DNA from: Janthinobacterium sp. SUN073
GTDB lineage: Bacteria > Pseudomonadota > Gammaproteobacteria > Burkholderiales > Burkholderiaceae_D
Assembly: GCF_030397665.1 (NCBI RefSeq)
Contig: NZ_JAPUBT010000001.1
Span: 886,781-950,780 of the forward strand
Direction of reading: 5' to 3'
Length of the DNA: 64,000 nucleotides
Shown here in pieces: positions 37,740 to 47,562 of the stretch. The notes below the pieces were generated by a model, which saw nothing but the letters and a program-made list of their open reading frames with translations, had not been told where the DNA came from and made no database searches. A program made the position numbers and the translations under genes. The stretch's first letter is position 1. Each line of letters begins with the position of its first letter.

Positions 37740-40187
37740 ATGCACCCACCCCGTTTGACTCCCCTCGCGCACGCCATCGGCAGCGCTGTGATCCTGCTGT
37801 CGCTGGCACAGGCGCCGGCCATGGCGGCCGATGCCACCGCGCCGGCCACCGCGCAAACGGCCTTCAACGTGCCGGCCGGCGAGCTGTCCGCAGCCATCGC
37901 CAGCTTTGCCATCGAGGCCAAGGTCAGCGTGGGCGCGGCGGCCGAACTGCTGCAAGGCGTGCGTACGCCAGGTCTGAACGGCAGCTACACGGTGCCGCAG
38001 GCACTGGCCCGTTTGCTGACCGGCACAGGACTGGAAGCACTGCCCAGCGGGGAACGCAGCTACGTGCTGCGCAAGACGGGCGCTGCATCGCACGGCGCGC
38101 CGATTGCCGCCACCCTGGACGAAGTGGCCGTCAGCTCCAGCGCCCTGCGCGACGGCACCACGGAAGGCAAGCGCGGCTACGCAGGCCTGACCAGCGCCAC
38201 GCGTTTGAACCTGTCGCTGCGCGAAACGCCGCAGGCGGTCAGCGTCATCACGCGCCAGCAGATCGACGACCAGGGTTTGCGCACCTTGCAGGACGTGCTG
38301 CTGCAGGCGCCCGGCATCACGGTCGACCATTCGTCGAGCACGCGCGAATACGACCAGGTGTTTTCACGGGGATTTGAAGTGACGTCGTACATGTTCGACG
38401 GCATCCCGACCAGCAAGAACCTGGAAGCGCGCACCTACGACATGGCCATCTACGACAGGGTCGAAATCATCCGCGGCGCGACGGGCCTGATCAGCGGCAC
38501 GGGCAGCCCGTCGGCGGCCGTCAACCTGGTGCGCAAGCGCCCGGGCCGCCGCTTTGCCGCCACGGCCGGCGCGCAACTGGGATCATGGGACCGCTACCGC
38601 ATCGAAGGCGATGTCTCGACGCCCTTGACTCTTGAGGGCAAGGTGCGCGCGCGCGTCGTCGCCGCGCATGAAGACCAGCGCTCCTTCATCGACCGCTACC
38701 GCCAGAAAAAGGACGTGCTGTACGCCATCGTCGAAGCGGACCTGACGCCATCGACGGTGCTCAGCGCCGGCATCAACTACCAGCAGGAAAAGCTGAAAGG
38801 CGCGGGCCGCGACTTCCCCATGTTCTATGCCGACGGCTCGCAGACCAGCTTCCCCCGCGCGATGAACGGCACGGCCGCGTGGAGCACGTACGAGCGCGAA
38901 CAGAGCATGCTGTTCGCCACGCTCGACCACTATTTCGACAACGACTGGATCGCCAAGCTGGCCGTCAGCCGCAGCAGCAACCAGTACGACGCCTTGCAGG
39001 GCTTTTCCGGCAATGGCTACCCTGAGCGCGTGACGGGCGGCGGCATGCGGCTGTGGCTGGCCAACTGGCACAGCAAGCCGCAACAGACCTCGCTCGACGC
39101 CTATGTCAGCGGCCCGTTCCAGGCCTTCGGCCGCCAGCATGAACTGGTGCTGGGCGTGAGCGCCTCGGAACTCAAGACGAACAGCCCCATCTATCCGGGC
39201 TGGCGCCTCGATGGCTATGACTACACGGTGCCGGATATCCACGCCTGGAATGGCGCCATGCCGGTGCCCGACTACAGCGGCACGCGCCTGGGCAGTTCGT
39301 ACGACAAGGAACAGGAAAGCGGCCTGTATGCAACCCTGCGCCTGCGCCCGACGGACGCGCTGTCGGTGATTTTTGGTGCGCGCCTGTCGTACTGGAAGCG
39401 CGACATCCGCAGCGACTATGTCAATGACACGGACCTGTACGACGCGATGCGCGAAAACGGCAAGATCACGCCGTATGCGGGCCTCGTCTACGACCTGGGC
39501 CGGCACTGGTCGGCCTACGCCAGCTACACCAGCATCTTCACGCCGCAAAGCCAGCGCGACGTCCACAGCCGTTTCCTGGCGCCGCTGGAAGGCAAGAACT
39601 ATGAAGTGGGCGCGAAGGGCGAATTCTTCGGCGGCAAGCTCACCACCAGCGCCGCCCTCTTCCATCTGAAGCAGGAAAACCTGGCAGAAGCCGATCCGGG
39701 CAATGTCTGGATCATCGGCACGGGCGGCGGTTCCTACGCCTATCACACGGTCAAGGGCGCCACCACGCGCGGCGTCGAGGCGGAAGTCTCGGGCCAGCTG
39801 CGTCCCGACTGGCAACTGACGGCCAGCTATGCCTACAGCCGCATCCGCAACGCGGCTGGCGCACGCATCCAGACCAGCCAGCCGCAAGCCATGGCCAAGC
39901 TGTGGAGCACCTGGCGCCTGGCGCAAGGCGTACCGGGCCTGGTGCTGGGCGGCGGCGTGAACTGGCAGAGCGATATCTACATGGATGACCGCGGGCCGAA
40001 TGGCGAACGCTTCACGCAGAAGGCGTATGCGGTGGCGGGACTGATGGCGCAGTATCAGGTCAGTGCGCAGCTGGTGGCGACCCTGAACGTCAACAATGTC
40101 TTCGACAAGAAGTACTACTCGACGGGCATGGGCGGCTACTACGGCGATCCGCGCAACGCCATGCTGTCGCTGCGCTATCAGTTCTGA
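37740..40187 (+). CDS. TonB-dependent ferric-siderophore receptor 2 (with STN domain)
   Basis: This signalling outer-membrane receptor (815 aa) has a signal peptide ending AMA/A (residue 29), an STN domain (about 40-95), a plug with LRETPQAVSVITRQQIDDQG and a beta-barrel ending in LSLRYQF with the canonical terminal Phe. GGAAAGG precedes ATG 37740. Resemblance is to FpvA/FoxA/FhuE-type hydroxamate receptors, but the substrate is not certain. The 92-base gap after fecR2 should hold a FecI-type promoter, which I could not define. It overlaps the convergent GGDEF-EAL gene by ten bases. Confidence 0.94.
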   Translation: MHPPRLTPLAHAIGSAVILLSLAQAPAMAADATAPATAQTAFNVPAGELSAAIASFAIEAKVSVGAAAELLQGVRTPGLNGSYTVPQALARLLTGTGLEALPSGERSYVLRKTGAASHGAPIAATLDEVAVSSSALRDGTTEGKRGYAGLTSATRLNLSLRETPQAVSVITRQQIDDQGLRTLQDVLLQAPGITVDHSSSTREYDQVFSRGFEVTSYMFDGIPTSKNLEARTYDMAIYDRVEIIRGATGLISGTGSPSAAVNLVRKRPGRRFAATAGAQLGSWDRYRIEGDVSTPLTLEGKVRARVVAAHEDQRSFIDRYRQKKDVLYAIVEADLTPSTVLSAGINYQQEKLKGAGRDFPMFYADGSQTSFPRAMNGTAAWSTYEREQSMLFATLDHYFDNDWIAKLAVSRSSNQYDALQGFSGNGYPERVTGGGMRLWLANWHSKPQQTSLDAYVSGPFQAFGRQHELVLGVSASELKTNSPIYPGWRLDGYDYTVPDIHAWNGAMPVPDYSGTRLGSSYDKEQESGLYATLRLRPTDALSVIFGARLSYWKRDIRSDYVNDTDLYDAMRENGKITPYAGLVYDLGRHWSAYASYTSIFTPQSQRDVHSRFLAPLEGKNYEVGAKGEFFGGKLTTSAALFHLKQENLAEADPGNVWIIGTGGGSYAYHTVKGATTRGVEAEVSGQLRPDWQLTASYAYSRIRNAAGARIQTSQPQAMAKLWSTWRLAQGVPGLVLGGGVNWQSDIYMDDRGPNGERFTQKAYAVAGLMAQYQVSAQLVATLNVNNVFDKKYYSTGMGGYYGDPRNAMLSLRYQF

Positions 40188-41992
40188 ATGACTTCACTAC
40201 TTTTGAGCAGCACCTCGATGCCTTCGGGCGCCATGGCGCGGCCCAGGTAGTAGCCAAACGCCTCGTCGCAACCCATCTCGGCGAGCAGTTCCAGCTGCGC
40301 ACCGCTTTCCACGCCGCCGGCGATGGTGCGCAGTCCGAGCGTGCGCGCCATCACCACGATGGCGCGCACCATGACGCCGTCGCCGCCCGGCTTGCCCAGG
40401 TCGTCGACGAAACACTTTTCGATCTTCACGGCATCCATGGGAAAGCGTTTCAGGTAAGTGAGTGAAGCGTCGCCCGTGCCGAAATCGCTGATGGCAATCG
40501 CCATGCCCAGCTGGCGGAACTGGCGCAGTATCAGTTCGCAGTTCTGGTTGCGGTCGATCAGGATGCCGGCGGCGATTTCCAGTTCGATGCAATGCCCCGG
40601 CACGCCGGCCGCCTCCAGCGCGGCGGCGAAATTGCGCGCGATATCGCGCTGGTAGAACTGCCGCGCCGACAGGCTGACGGACACCGTCAGCCTCTGCCCC
40701 TGCGCCATCCAGCTGCGCGCCTGTTCCACCGCCGTGGCCAGCACCCAGGCGCCCACCGGCAGGATCAAGGCGCTTTCTTCCAGCACCGGCAAAAAATCGA
40801 GCGGCATCATCAGTCCCAGTTCCGGGTGCTTCCAGCGCAGCAGCGCCTTCACGCCCGTGATCCTGCGCGTCTTCAGGTCCATGCGCGGCTGGTAGAACAG
40901 GGCGAATTCGTTGCGTTCGAGCGCATGGCGCAGGGCCGTCTCGAGGATGGTGCGCGAATACGACTGCGTCTGCATGCGCGCGGCGTAACGCAAACAAGTG
41001 CCCGGCGCGTGGCGCTTGGCCGCGTACATGGCCAGGTCGGCCTTCTCGATCAGCGCATTGACGTCGTCGTCATCGTCCGGGTACAGGGCCACGCCCACGC
41101 TGGCCGCCACCGACAGGCTGTATTCGCCGATGACGAAGGGCGCGGCGATGGCGGCGACGATCTTTTCGGCCACCCGCTCGGCATCGTGCGCCGTGCGCAG
41201 TTCCGTCAGCAGGATGATGAATTCATCGCCGCCCTGGCGTGCCACCGTGTCGACCTTGCGCACGCACTGCTGCACCCGGCGCGCGAACTCCGTCAGCACC
41301 TGGTCGCCCACGTCGTGCCCCAGGCTGTCGTTGATGGATTTGAAGCGGTCGATATCGACGAACAGCACGGCCAGCAAAGCCTGGTGGCGGCGCGCGTAGG
41401 CGATGCCGTGCTCGAAGCGGATCTGGAAATGCAGGCGGTTCGGCAAGCCCGTCAAGCCGTCGTGGTGGGCGATGAATTCCAGTTGCTGCTCGGCGCGCCG
41501 GCGCGCCGACACATCGTGCAGCAGCAGCACCGCGCCGCCCTGCGCCAGCGGCGCGCAACTGTATTGCACGTCGATGCGCTTGCCATCGAGATGGCGCAGC
41601 AGCACGGCACCGCGCGCCACCTCCAGCACTTCCTGCCGCGCCACGCAGTCGCGCACCTGGCGCGCCGCATCGACAGGCGCGCCGTCATGGAACAGCGGTA
41701 GCAGCTCGGTCACAGGCTGGCCCAGGCCATCGTCGCCCAGCAAGCCACCCATGCTGCTGGCGCGGGGATTCATGTACTGCACCACGCCATCGTGGTCGGT
41801 GCCGATGACGGCCGCCGGCAGCGCGTGCAGCAGCGCCAGCGCATCCGCCATGCGCTGCGCCTGCGCTGCCTGCAGCACCACGCCCGTCGCATGGCGCATG
41901 CGCCACATGCGCGCCGCCTGCCACTGGCAGGCCAGCAGCGCGCTCAGCACCACGGTCAGGGTCAGGCACAGCGCCAGCAGCAGCGCCGTCAT
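40178..41992 (-). CDS. PAS-GGDEF-EAL protein with degenerate EAL domain
   Basis: This membrane-anchored c-di-GMP protein (604 aa) has a helix at residues 3-24, a PAS-like region (about 50-165), a GGDEF domain with intact GGDEF (254-258) and inhibitory site RKVD (245-248), and an EAL domain (about 345-600). The EAL motif reads KAL (382-384), the NLS asparagine is Ser440, DDFGTG reads SDFGTG (502) and EGVE reads GGVE (559). Diguanylate cyclase activity is plausible; phosphodiesterase activity is not. It lies downstream of a chemoreceptor gene on the same strand. Confidence 0.9.
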   Translation of the reverse strand: MTALLLALCLTLTVVLSALLACQWQAARMWRMRHATGVVLQAAQAQRMADALALLHALPAAVIGTDHDGVVQYMNPRASSMGGLLGDDGLGQPVTELLPLFHDGAPVDAARQVRDCVARQEVLEVARGAVLLRHLDGKRIDVQYSCAPLAQGGAVLLLHDVSARRRAEQQLEFIAHHDGLTGLPNRLHFQIRFEHGIAYARRHQALLAVLFVDIDRFKSINDSLGHDVGDQVLTEFARRVQQCVRKVDTVARQGGDEFIILLTELRTAHDAERVAEKIVAAIAAPFVIGEYSLSVAASVGVALYPDDDDDVNALIEKADLAMYAAKRHAPGTCLRYAARMQTQSYSRTILETALRHALERNEFALFYQPRMDLKTRRITGVKALLRWKHPELGLMMPLDFLPVLEESALILPVGAWVLATAVEQARSWMAQGQRLTVSVSLSARQFYQRDIARNFAAALEAAGVPGHCIELEIAAGILIDRNQNCELILRQFRQLGMAIAISDFGTGDASLTYLKRFPMDAVKIEKCFVDDLGKPGGDGVMVRAIVVMARTLGLRTIAGGVESGAQLELLAEMGCDEAFGYYLGRAMAPEGIEVLLKSSEVIQN

Positions 41993-42119
41993 GCGTCACC
42001 CGGCAGGCGGAAAGTGAAGAACATGGTTTTCCTTTGCAACGCGCGCCATGCGGCCGGGCGCAGATCCATGCGGAAAGGAAATAGTATAAGAATTTCGGCG
42101 CGATATTTGCCTGATCGGA

Positions 42120-42145
42120 CGCCGCTTGACTGGCATCAAGCGGCG
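42120..42145. other. Hairpin between the chemoreceptor and GGDEF-EAL genes
   Basis: CGCCGCTTGA and TCAAGCGGCG form a perfect 10-bp stem with a 6-base loop, 16 bases past the chemoreceptor stop. No T-run is present on the minus strand. TATACT near 42081 could be a -10 box for the following gene. Confidence 0.55.
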
Positions 42146-42160
42146 CGGGGCGGGCCTGCA

Positions 42161-43774
42161 TCAGGTCAGCGACAGTCTCCGGATCGGCGCGGCCACGCCG
42201 GGAACGGCATGCAGTTTGAAGATGCTGACGGCGTCGGCCAGGCTGGCCGCCTGCTGCTGCAGCGCGTCCGCGGCGGCGGCGGCCTGCTCCACCAGGGCCG
42301 CGTTCTGCTGCGTCACGCCATCCATCTGGCTGATGGCGATGCTGATCTGCTCGATGCCGTCGCGCTGCTCCACGCTGGCCACGGCGATCTCGCCGATGAT
42401 GGCATTCACGCGCTGCACGCTGCTGACCACATCGTCCATCGTGCGCCCCGCCTGGCCCGCCAGCACGCTGCCCTCTTCCACCGTGCGCACGGATTCGCCG
42501 ATCAGCTGCTTGATTTCCATGGCCGCCGCGGCCGACCTGTGCGCCAGGCTGCGCACTTCGGTGGCCACGACGGCAAAGCCGCGTCCCTGCTCGCCCGCGC
42601 GCGCCGCTTCCACGGCCGCGTTCAGGGCCAGGATATTCGTCTGGAAGGCGATGCCGTCGATGACGGCGATGATGTCGACGATGCGCTTCGACGAGGCATT
42701 GATATGGCTCATGGTCTGCACCACCTGCGCCACGGCCTCGCCACCGCGCTGCGCCACGTCGGACGCGCCGCCGGCCAGCTGGCGCGCCTGGTCCGCGTTG
42801 TCGTTGTTCTGCCGTACGGTGGAGGTCAGCTCGATCATCGCGGCGGCCGTTTCTTCCAACGAACTGGCCTGCTCCTCCGTGCGCGAAGACAGGTCCATGT
42901 TGCCGCTGGCGATTTCGCCCGACGCCGTGGCGATGGCGTCCGTGCCGACGCGCACCCGTCCCACGATGTCGGCCAGATTGCCACTCATCACCTTCAAGGC
43001 ACGCAGCAGGTCGCCGATTTCATCGCGGCTGCTGTCGGCCACCACGGCGCGCAAGTCGCCGGCCGCCACTTGCTGGGCGATGCCGACGGCCGCGCCCAGC
43101 GGCACCGTGATGCTGCGGATCAGCCACCACACGGTGACGCTGCCGACCACCAGGGTCACCAGCACGGTGGCCAGCATGGCGATGCTGGCGCTGCGGTGCG
43201 CGGCCGTATCCTGCTCCTTCATCTGCGCCATCAGGCTGTGCGACTGCTTGCCGATAGTGGCGACGATGGCGTCGATCTGGCGCGTCGGTTCGCGGTCCAT
43301 GCCCTTGACCAGCGCATCGACCGTGTGGGCGCTGTCGGCGCGCGCGCCGTCATACTGCTGCAGCGCCGCCAGGTAGCTCACGCCCAGCGCGTCGTGCGCC
43401 TGCAGGGCTTGCGCCACGGGCGCCGTATCGAGTTTCAGCGCGGCCATCATGGCCTGCAAGCTGGCCAGTTCCTTGCGCGTCTGCGCGCCGCTGGCGACAA
43501 ACGCTTCGCGGTAGCGCCGGAAGGCGGCAGCATCGCCGCCGCGCAGCAGGATGTTTTTCCATTCCTGCACCTGGATCTTGAATTCCACCTGCGCGCTGCG
43601 CGCCGCGTCGACCGCTTCCGTCAGGGCCACGGAGCGCTGCATGGCTTCCGCGCTGCGCGCGCTGGCCGCATCGAGTGCGCTCCAGCCGCGCACGCCAACG
43701 AATACCAGCGCTAGAAAGAAGAAGGCGCCCAACAAACCCAGGCGGATGGAGATTTTCAGATTCGCGAGTTGCAT
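42161..43774 (-). CDS. Methyl-accepting chemotaxis protein 1
   Basis: This transmembrane chemoreceptor (537 aa) has a first helix at about 11-30, a periplasmic four-helix ligand domain, a second helix near 200-222 ([20 protein letters not shown]), HAMP, and a signalling domain with the hairpin tip [21 protein letters not shown] placed the start at 43774 ([11 protein letters not shown]) after GGGAG; the upstream in-frame ATG lacks support. It lacks the CheR-binding pentapeptide. The ligand is unknown. Confidence 0.92.
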   Translation of the reverse strand: MQLANLKISIRLGLLGAFFFLALVFVGVRGWSALDAASARSAEAMQRSVALTEAVDAARSAQVEFKIQVQEWKNILLRGGDAAAFRRYREAFVASGAQTRKELASLQAMMAALKLDTAPVAQALQAHDALGVSYLAALQQYDGARADSAHTVDALVKGMDREPTRQIDAIVATIGKQSHSLMAQMKEQDTAAHRSASIAMLATVLVTLVVGSVTVWWLIRSITVPLGAAVGIAQQVAAGDLRAVVADSSRDEIGDLLRALKVMSGNLADIVGRVRVGTDAIATASGEIASGNMDLSSRTEEQASSLEETAAAMIELTSTVRQNNDNADQARQLAGGASDVAQRGGEAVAQVVQTMSHINASSKRIVDIIAVIDGIAFQTNILALNAAVEAARAGEQGRGFAVVATEVRSLAHRSAAAAMEIKQLIGESVRTVEEGSVLAGQAGRTMDDVVSSVQRVNAIIGEIAVASVEQRDGIEQISIAISQMDGVTQQNAALVEQAAAAADALQQQAASLADAVSIFKLHAVPGVAAPIRRLSLT

Positions 43775-44000
43775 GTGTTTCTCCCGGCGGCAAGAACAGG
43801 ATGGCAACAAAAGCGCCACCAAAACTATCCAATTCTCACCAAATGAAGAAATCATGCCGCGCACCCCGTGAAAAACCAAGCGGTGCTTTCGCCAGAGAAA
43901 CACTTTCAGCACAGAAACAACAAATTACACGGGAAGATTGACTGTCTGGCCATATTGCCGGGCTCGCAGCATGGTCGGGCCGGCAATCTTGCCGGCAACG

Positions 44001-45476
44001 CTAGCGCGCCGCCGCGGCTGCGCCCGCGAACTCTTCGCGCAGCAGCGGATACAAACGCCGGTAGCGCGCCAGCCGCTCGTCGAGCATGGTGGACGCCTGC
44101 GGCGCGATCGTTTCCTGCACGGGCGGGCGCGTGCACACCTGCGCGGGCGACAAGCCCGTCACCGCCATCTGCGCCAGGCGCGCCGCGCCCAAGGTGCCGC
44201 CAGCCACGCCATGGTCGTGGCGCAGCACGTTCAGGCCCGACGCATTCGCGCACAGCTGGGCCCAGAAGCGGCTGCGCGAACCGCCACCGACGAATGACGC
44301 TTCTTCCAGCTGTGTGCCGGCACTGCGCAGGGCCGCATTGCCGTCGGCCATGGCAAAGGCCACGCCTTCCATCACGCTGTAGGCCAGTTCGGCGCGCCCG
44401 TGTTCCGTCGACAAACCAAAAAACACCCCGCGCGCCGTAGCATCGTTGTGCGGCGTGCGCTCGCCACTCAGGTAGGGCAAAAAGATCGGCGCCGTGCGCG
44501 CTTCCACGCCTTCGGCCAGCTTCACCAGTTCGCCGATGTCGGACGACTGCGTCAGCCGCGCCACCCAACTGAGGCTGGACGCGGCGCTGAGGATCACGCT
44601 CATCTGGTGCCAGCGCCCGGGCAGGCAATGGCAGAAGGCGTGCACGCCCTGGCCCGGATTGGGTGCGAAGCCATCGCTGCCGGCGAACAGCACGCCGGAG
44701 GTACCCAGCGACAGCAGACCGGCGCCCGCTTCCACCACCCCCAGGCCCACGGCGGCGGCGGCATTGTCGCCCGCGCCACCGGCCAGCAGCACCGCATGCG
44801 CGATGCCCCATTCCTGGCACAGCGCCGGGCGTATCTGCGCGGCGGCGTGGCTGCCTTCGACCAGGCGCGGCATGTGCTCGCGCGTCAAACCGGTGGCCGC
44901 CAGCATGCGCTCGGACCAGTCGCGTTTGGCCACGTCCAGCCACAGGGTGCCGGAGGCGTCGGACATGTCGGAGACGCAATCGCCCGTCAGCCGCAGCGCC
45001 ACGTAATCCTTGGGCAGCAAGACTTTACTGATGGCGCGAAACAGCGACGGCTCGTACTTTTGCAGCCACAGCAACTTGGGCGCCGTGAAGCCTGGCATGG
45101 CCTGGTTGCCCGTGATGGCGCGCGACTCGGGCACCAGCGCTTCCAGTTCCACGCACTCGGCAAAGGCGCGCGTATCGTTCCACAAAATGGCCGCGCGCAG
45201 CACGTGCTGCTGCTTGTCGAGCAGCGTGGCGCCATGCATCTGGCCCGACAGCGCGATGCCGCGCAAGCCGGAAAACGCCACCGGCTGGGCGCTGCGGATG
45301 GCCGCGATCACGTCCAGCGTGGCGTGCCACCAGTCCTCCGGGTTCTGCTCCGACCAGCCGGGGTGGGGGCTGGACACGCGCAGCGTCACGCCGCTGCTGG
45401 CCAGGATGGTTTGCGCGTCGTCGGTCAGGATGGCCTTGACTTCGGAAGTGCCGATATCGATACCGAGATATGTCAC
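44001..45476 (-). CDS. xylB: Xylulokinase
   Basis: This FGGY-family kinase (491 aa) phosphorylates D-xylulose to xylulose-5-phosphate, which enters the pentose phosphate pathway. The nucleotide motif is YLGIDIGTSEVKAIL, the substrate region is LSGQMHGATLLD, and the adenosine motif is GGGSRSRFWAQL. It is the last gene of the polyol operon, 36 bases after the AraC gene. The dehydrogenase upstream would supply its substrate. Confidence 0.93.
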   Translation of the reverse strand: MTYLGIDIGTSEVKAILTDDAQTILASSGVTLRVSSPHPGWSEQNPEDWWHATLDVIAAIRSAQPVAFSGLRGIALSGQMHGATLLDKQQHVLRAAILWNDTRAFAECVELEALVPESRAITGNQAMPGFTAPKLLWLQKYEPSLFRAISKVLLPKDYVALRLTGDCVSDMSDASGTLWLDVAKRDWSERMLAATGLTREHMPRLVEGSHAAAQIRPALCQEWGIAHAVLLAGGAGDNAAAAVGLGVVEAGAGLLSLGTSGVLFAGSDGFAPNPGQGVHAFCHCLPGRWHQMSVILSAASSLSWVARLTQSSDIGELVKLAEGVEARTAPIFLPYLSGERTPHNDATARGVFFGLSTEHGRAELAYSVMEGVAFAMADGNAALRSAGTQLEEASFVGGGSRSRFWAQLCANASGLNVLRHDHGVAGGTLGAARLAQMAVTGLSPAQVCTRPPVQETIAPQASTMLDERLARYRRLYPLLREEFAGAAAAAR

Positions 45477-45512
45477 GATGGTTCCATGTATAAAAGTGAT
45501 TAAAGCCGGCCG

Positions 45513-46391
45513 TCAGGGGAAGGACTCGGGCATGTTCATGTGCAGGCAGGAGCGAAATTTCGACGGCGACATCTGCTTGTGGGCCAGGAACTGGCGGTTG
45601 AAATTGGACAGATTGTTAAAACCCGTGCGGTAGCAGATATCGGTGACCTTCATATCGGTATTCATCAGCAGCTCGCAGGCCAGCGCGATGCGCTCCTGGT
45701 TCACGTAATGGATGAAGGAGGTGCCCGTATGCTTGCGGAAGAAACGCGTGAACTTGAGCGTGTTCATTTCCGCCACGTCGGCCACGTCCTGCTCGCAAAA
45801 ATCGAGCGTGATGTTCTGCTTGATGTACGCCAGCACCAGGTTGATGGTCGACGACATGTAGCGCCCCGCCTGCGCCAGATAAGTGACGCTGGCCAGTGCA
45901 CGGCGTTCGCGGCAGCCGCACAGCTCGCCGAACAGGCGCGCGAACAGCTCCACCCGGCGCGGGCCTTGCGCCGTCGTCAGTTCCGCCATCAGCGGCGCCA
46001 GGCGCAAGCCCAGCGCGTCGGGAAACTGCAAGCCCCTGCCCGCCTCGCCCAGCAGAGTTTTCAGGGGCGCCATTTCCGGGAACAGCAGCGCGCAGCGGTC
46101 GATGAATTCACCGGAAAACTGCAGCACCAGGTCGCGCGCGGGCAGGCTCACGCCTTCGGCCAGCTCGCTGACCCAGTTGTGCGGCAGGTTCGGTCCCGTC
46201 AGCACCAGGTTGCCCGGCGCGTAACTGCCGATATGGTCGCCAACAAAAAACTTGCCGGTCGACGTTGTGATGATGTGCAGTTCGTACTCGGGATGGAAAT
46301 GCCATTTCGCCACCACATGCGGGTAGCCGTGCGCCCACGCGCGAAACGATTCGTGTATCGGTTTGTGGATCAGTTCCAGGTCAGGCGTCAC
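45513..46391 (-). CDS. AraC-family regulator of the polyol operon
   Basis: This regulator (292 aa) has a cupin-like N-terminal sensing domain (KWHFHPEYELHIITTSTGKF) and a C-terminal double helix-turn-helix (VADVAEMNTLKFTRFFRKHT and VTDICYRTGFNNLSNFNRQF). It resembles MtlR-type polyol activators. Its place inside the operon, between the ATPase and kinase genes, implies autoregulation with the transport genes. Confidence 0.9.
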   Translation of the reverse strand: MTPDLELIHKPIHESFRAWAHGYPHVVAKWHFHPEYELHIITTSTGKFFVGDHIGSYAPGNLVLTGPNLPHNWVSELAEGVSLPARDLVLQFSGEFIDRCALLFPEMAPLKTLLGEAGRGLQFPDALGLRLAPLMAELTTAQGPRRVELFARLFGELCGCRERRALASVTYLAQAGRYMSSTINLVLAYIKQNITLDFCEQDVADVAEMNTLKFTRFFRKHTGTSFIHYVNQERIALACELLMNTDMKVTDICYRTGFNNLSNFNRQFLAHKQMSPSKFRSCLHMNMPESFP

Positions 46392-46426
46392 GGCGGTTCC
46401 CTTGCACAGTCTCGGTGGTTCTTATT

Positions 46427-47560
46427 CTAACCACTTGCCTGACCACTTAGCGCCAGGGCCAGCTCGGTGTCGGCATCGAACAGATGGATGTGTTCTTCGT
46501 CGAAAGCCAGGGCCAGCATCTGGCCCACTTGCGCCGCGCTGTTGGCAGCGTTCGCCGGCAGCAGCGCCGACAAGGTCAGTGCGCCGCACTGGAAGCTGAT
46601 CAGCGCTTCCGCGCCCAGCAATTCCACCAGGTCGATCACGCACGCCAGGCCATGGCTTGCTCCACCAGGCTGCTGATCCTGCGGCGTGGCGGCACGCAAG
46701 TGGTTAGGGCGCAAGCCGAACACCACCCGCGTGCCCGACTTGAGCGTCGCGAAACGGGGCGACGTCAACGGCCAGCGGTAGCCGGAGCAAATGAGCAGGG
46801 TGCGCGCGCCATCCTTCTCGATCACGCCGTCGATGAAGTTCATGGCCGGCGTGCCGATGAAGCCGGCCGCGAACAGGGTGCGCGGATGGTTGTACAACTG
46901 GGCCGGCGTGCCGATCTGCTCGATATGCCCGCCCTTCATCAGCACCACGCGGTCGGCCAGGGTCATCGCCTCGAGCTGGTCGTGCGTCACGTACAGGGTG
47001 GTGGTGCGCAGGCGGCGGTGCAAGCGCTTGATGTCGGCACGCAGCTGCGCGCGCAGCTTGGCGTCCAGGTTCGACAGCGGTTCATCGAACAGGAATACCT
47101 GCGGCGTCTTGATCATGGCGCGCGCGATGGCCGTGCGCTGCTGCTGGCCGCCCGACATGGCGCGCGGCTTGCGATCGAGCAGGCTGTCCAGACTAAGGAT
47201 GGCCGCCACCTCGCGCACGCGGCGCTCGATCTCGTCGGCCGGCACCTTCAGGCGGCGCAGGCCGAAGGCGATATTGTCGTACACCGTCATGTGCGGATAC
47301 AGTGCGTAGTTCTGGAACACCATCGCCACATTGCGCTCGCGCGGCGGCAAGTCGTTGACGACGGCCCCGCCGATCAGCAACTCGCCGCCGCTGATGTCTT
47401 CCAGTCCGGCGACCATGCGCAGCAGCGTCGATTTGCCGCAGCCCGATGGCCCCAGCAGGACGATGAATTCACCGTCGTCTATCTCCAGGTCGAACGGCTG
47501 CAGCACCGCCGTCTTGTGGTCGTAAGTCTTGTGCAGCTGCCTGCAGGCGATGTTTGCCAT
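46427..47560 (-). CDS. Sugar-alcohol ABC transporter ATPase (MalK/UgpC family)
   Basis: This 377-aa ATPase energises the two permeases upstream. Walker A is GPSGCGKST, the signature is MSGGQQQR, Walker B is VFLFDEPLSNLD, and the switch histidine follows in YVTHDQLEAM. The C-terminal TOBE/regulatory domain (from about 240) is present. It starts two bases after the dehydrogenase stop. Confidence 0.95.
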   Translation of the reverse strand: MANIACRQLHKTYDHKTAVLQPFDLEIDDGEFIVLLGPSGCGKSTLLRMVAGLEDISGGELLIGGAVVNDLPPRERNVAMVFQNYALYPHMTVYDNIAFGLRRLKVPADEIERRVREVAAILSLDSLLDRKPRAMSGGQQQRTAIARAMIKTPQVFLFDEPLSNLDAKLRAQLRADIKRLHRRLRTTTLYVTHDQLEAMTLADRVVLMKGGHIEQIGTPAQLYNHPRTLFAAGFIGTPAMNFIDGVIEKDGARTLLICSGYRWPLTSPRFATLKSGTRVVFGLRPNHLRAATPQDQQPGGASHGLACVIDLVELLGAEALISFQCGALTLSALLPANAANSAAQVGQMLALAFDEEHIHLFDADTELALALSGQASG

Positions 47561-47562
47561 GG

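Noticed and set aside
41792..43714. 640-codon plus-strand frame opposite the chemoreceptor
   Set aside because: Antisense shadow; His/Arg/Asp-rich nonsense composition.
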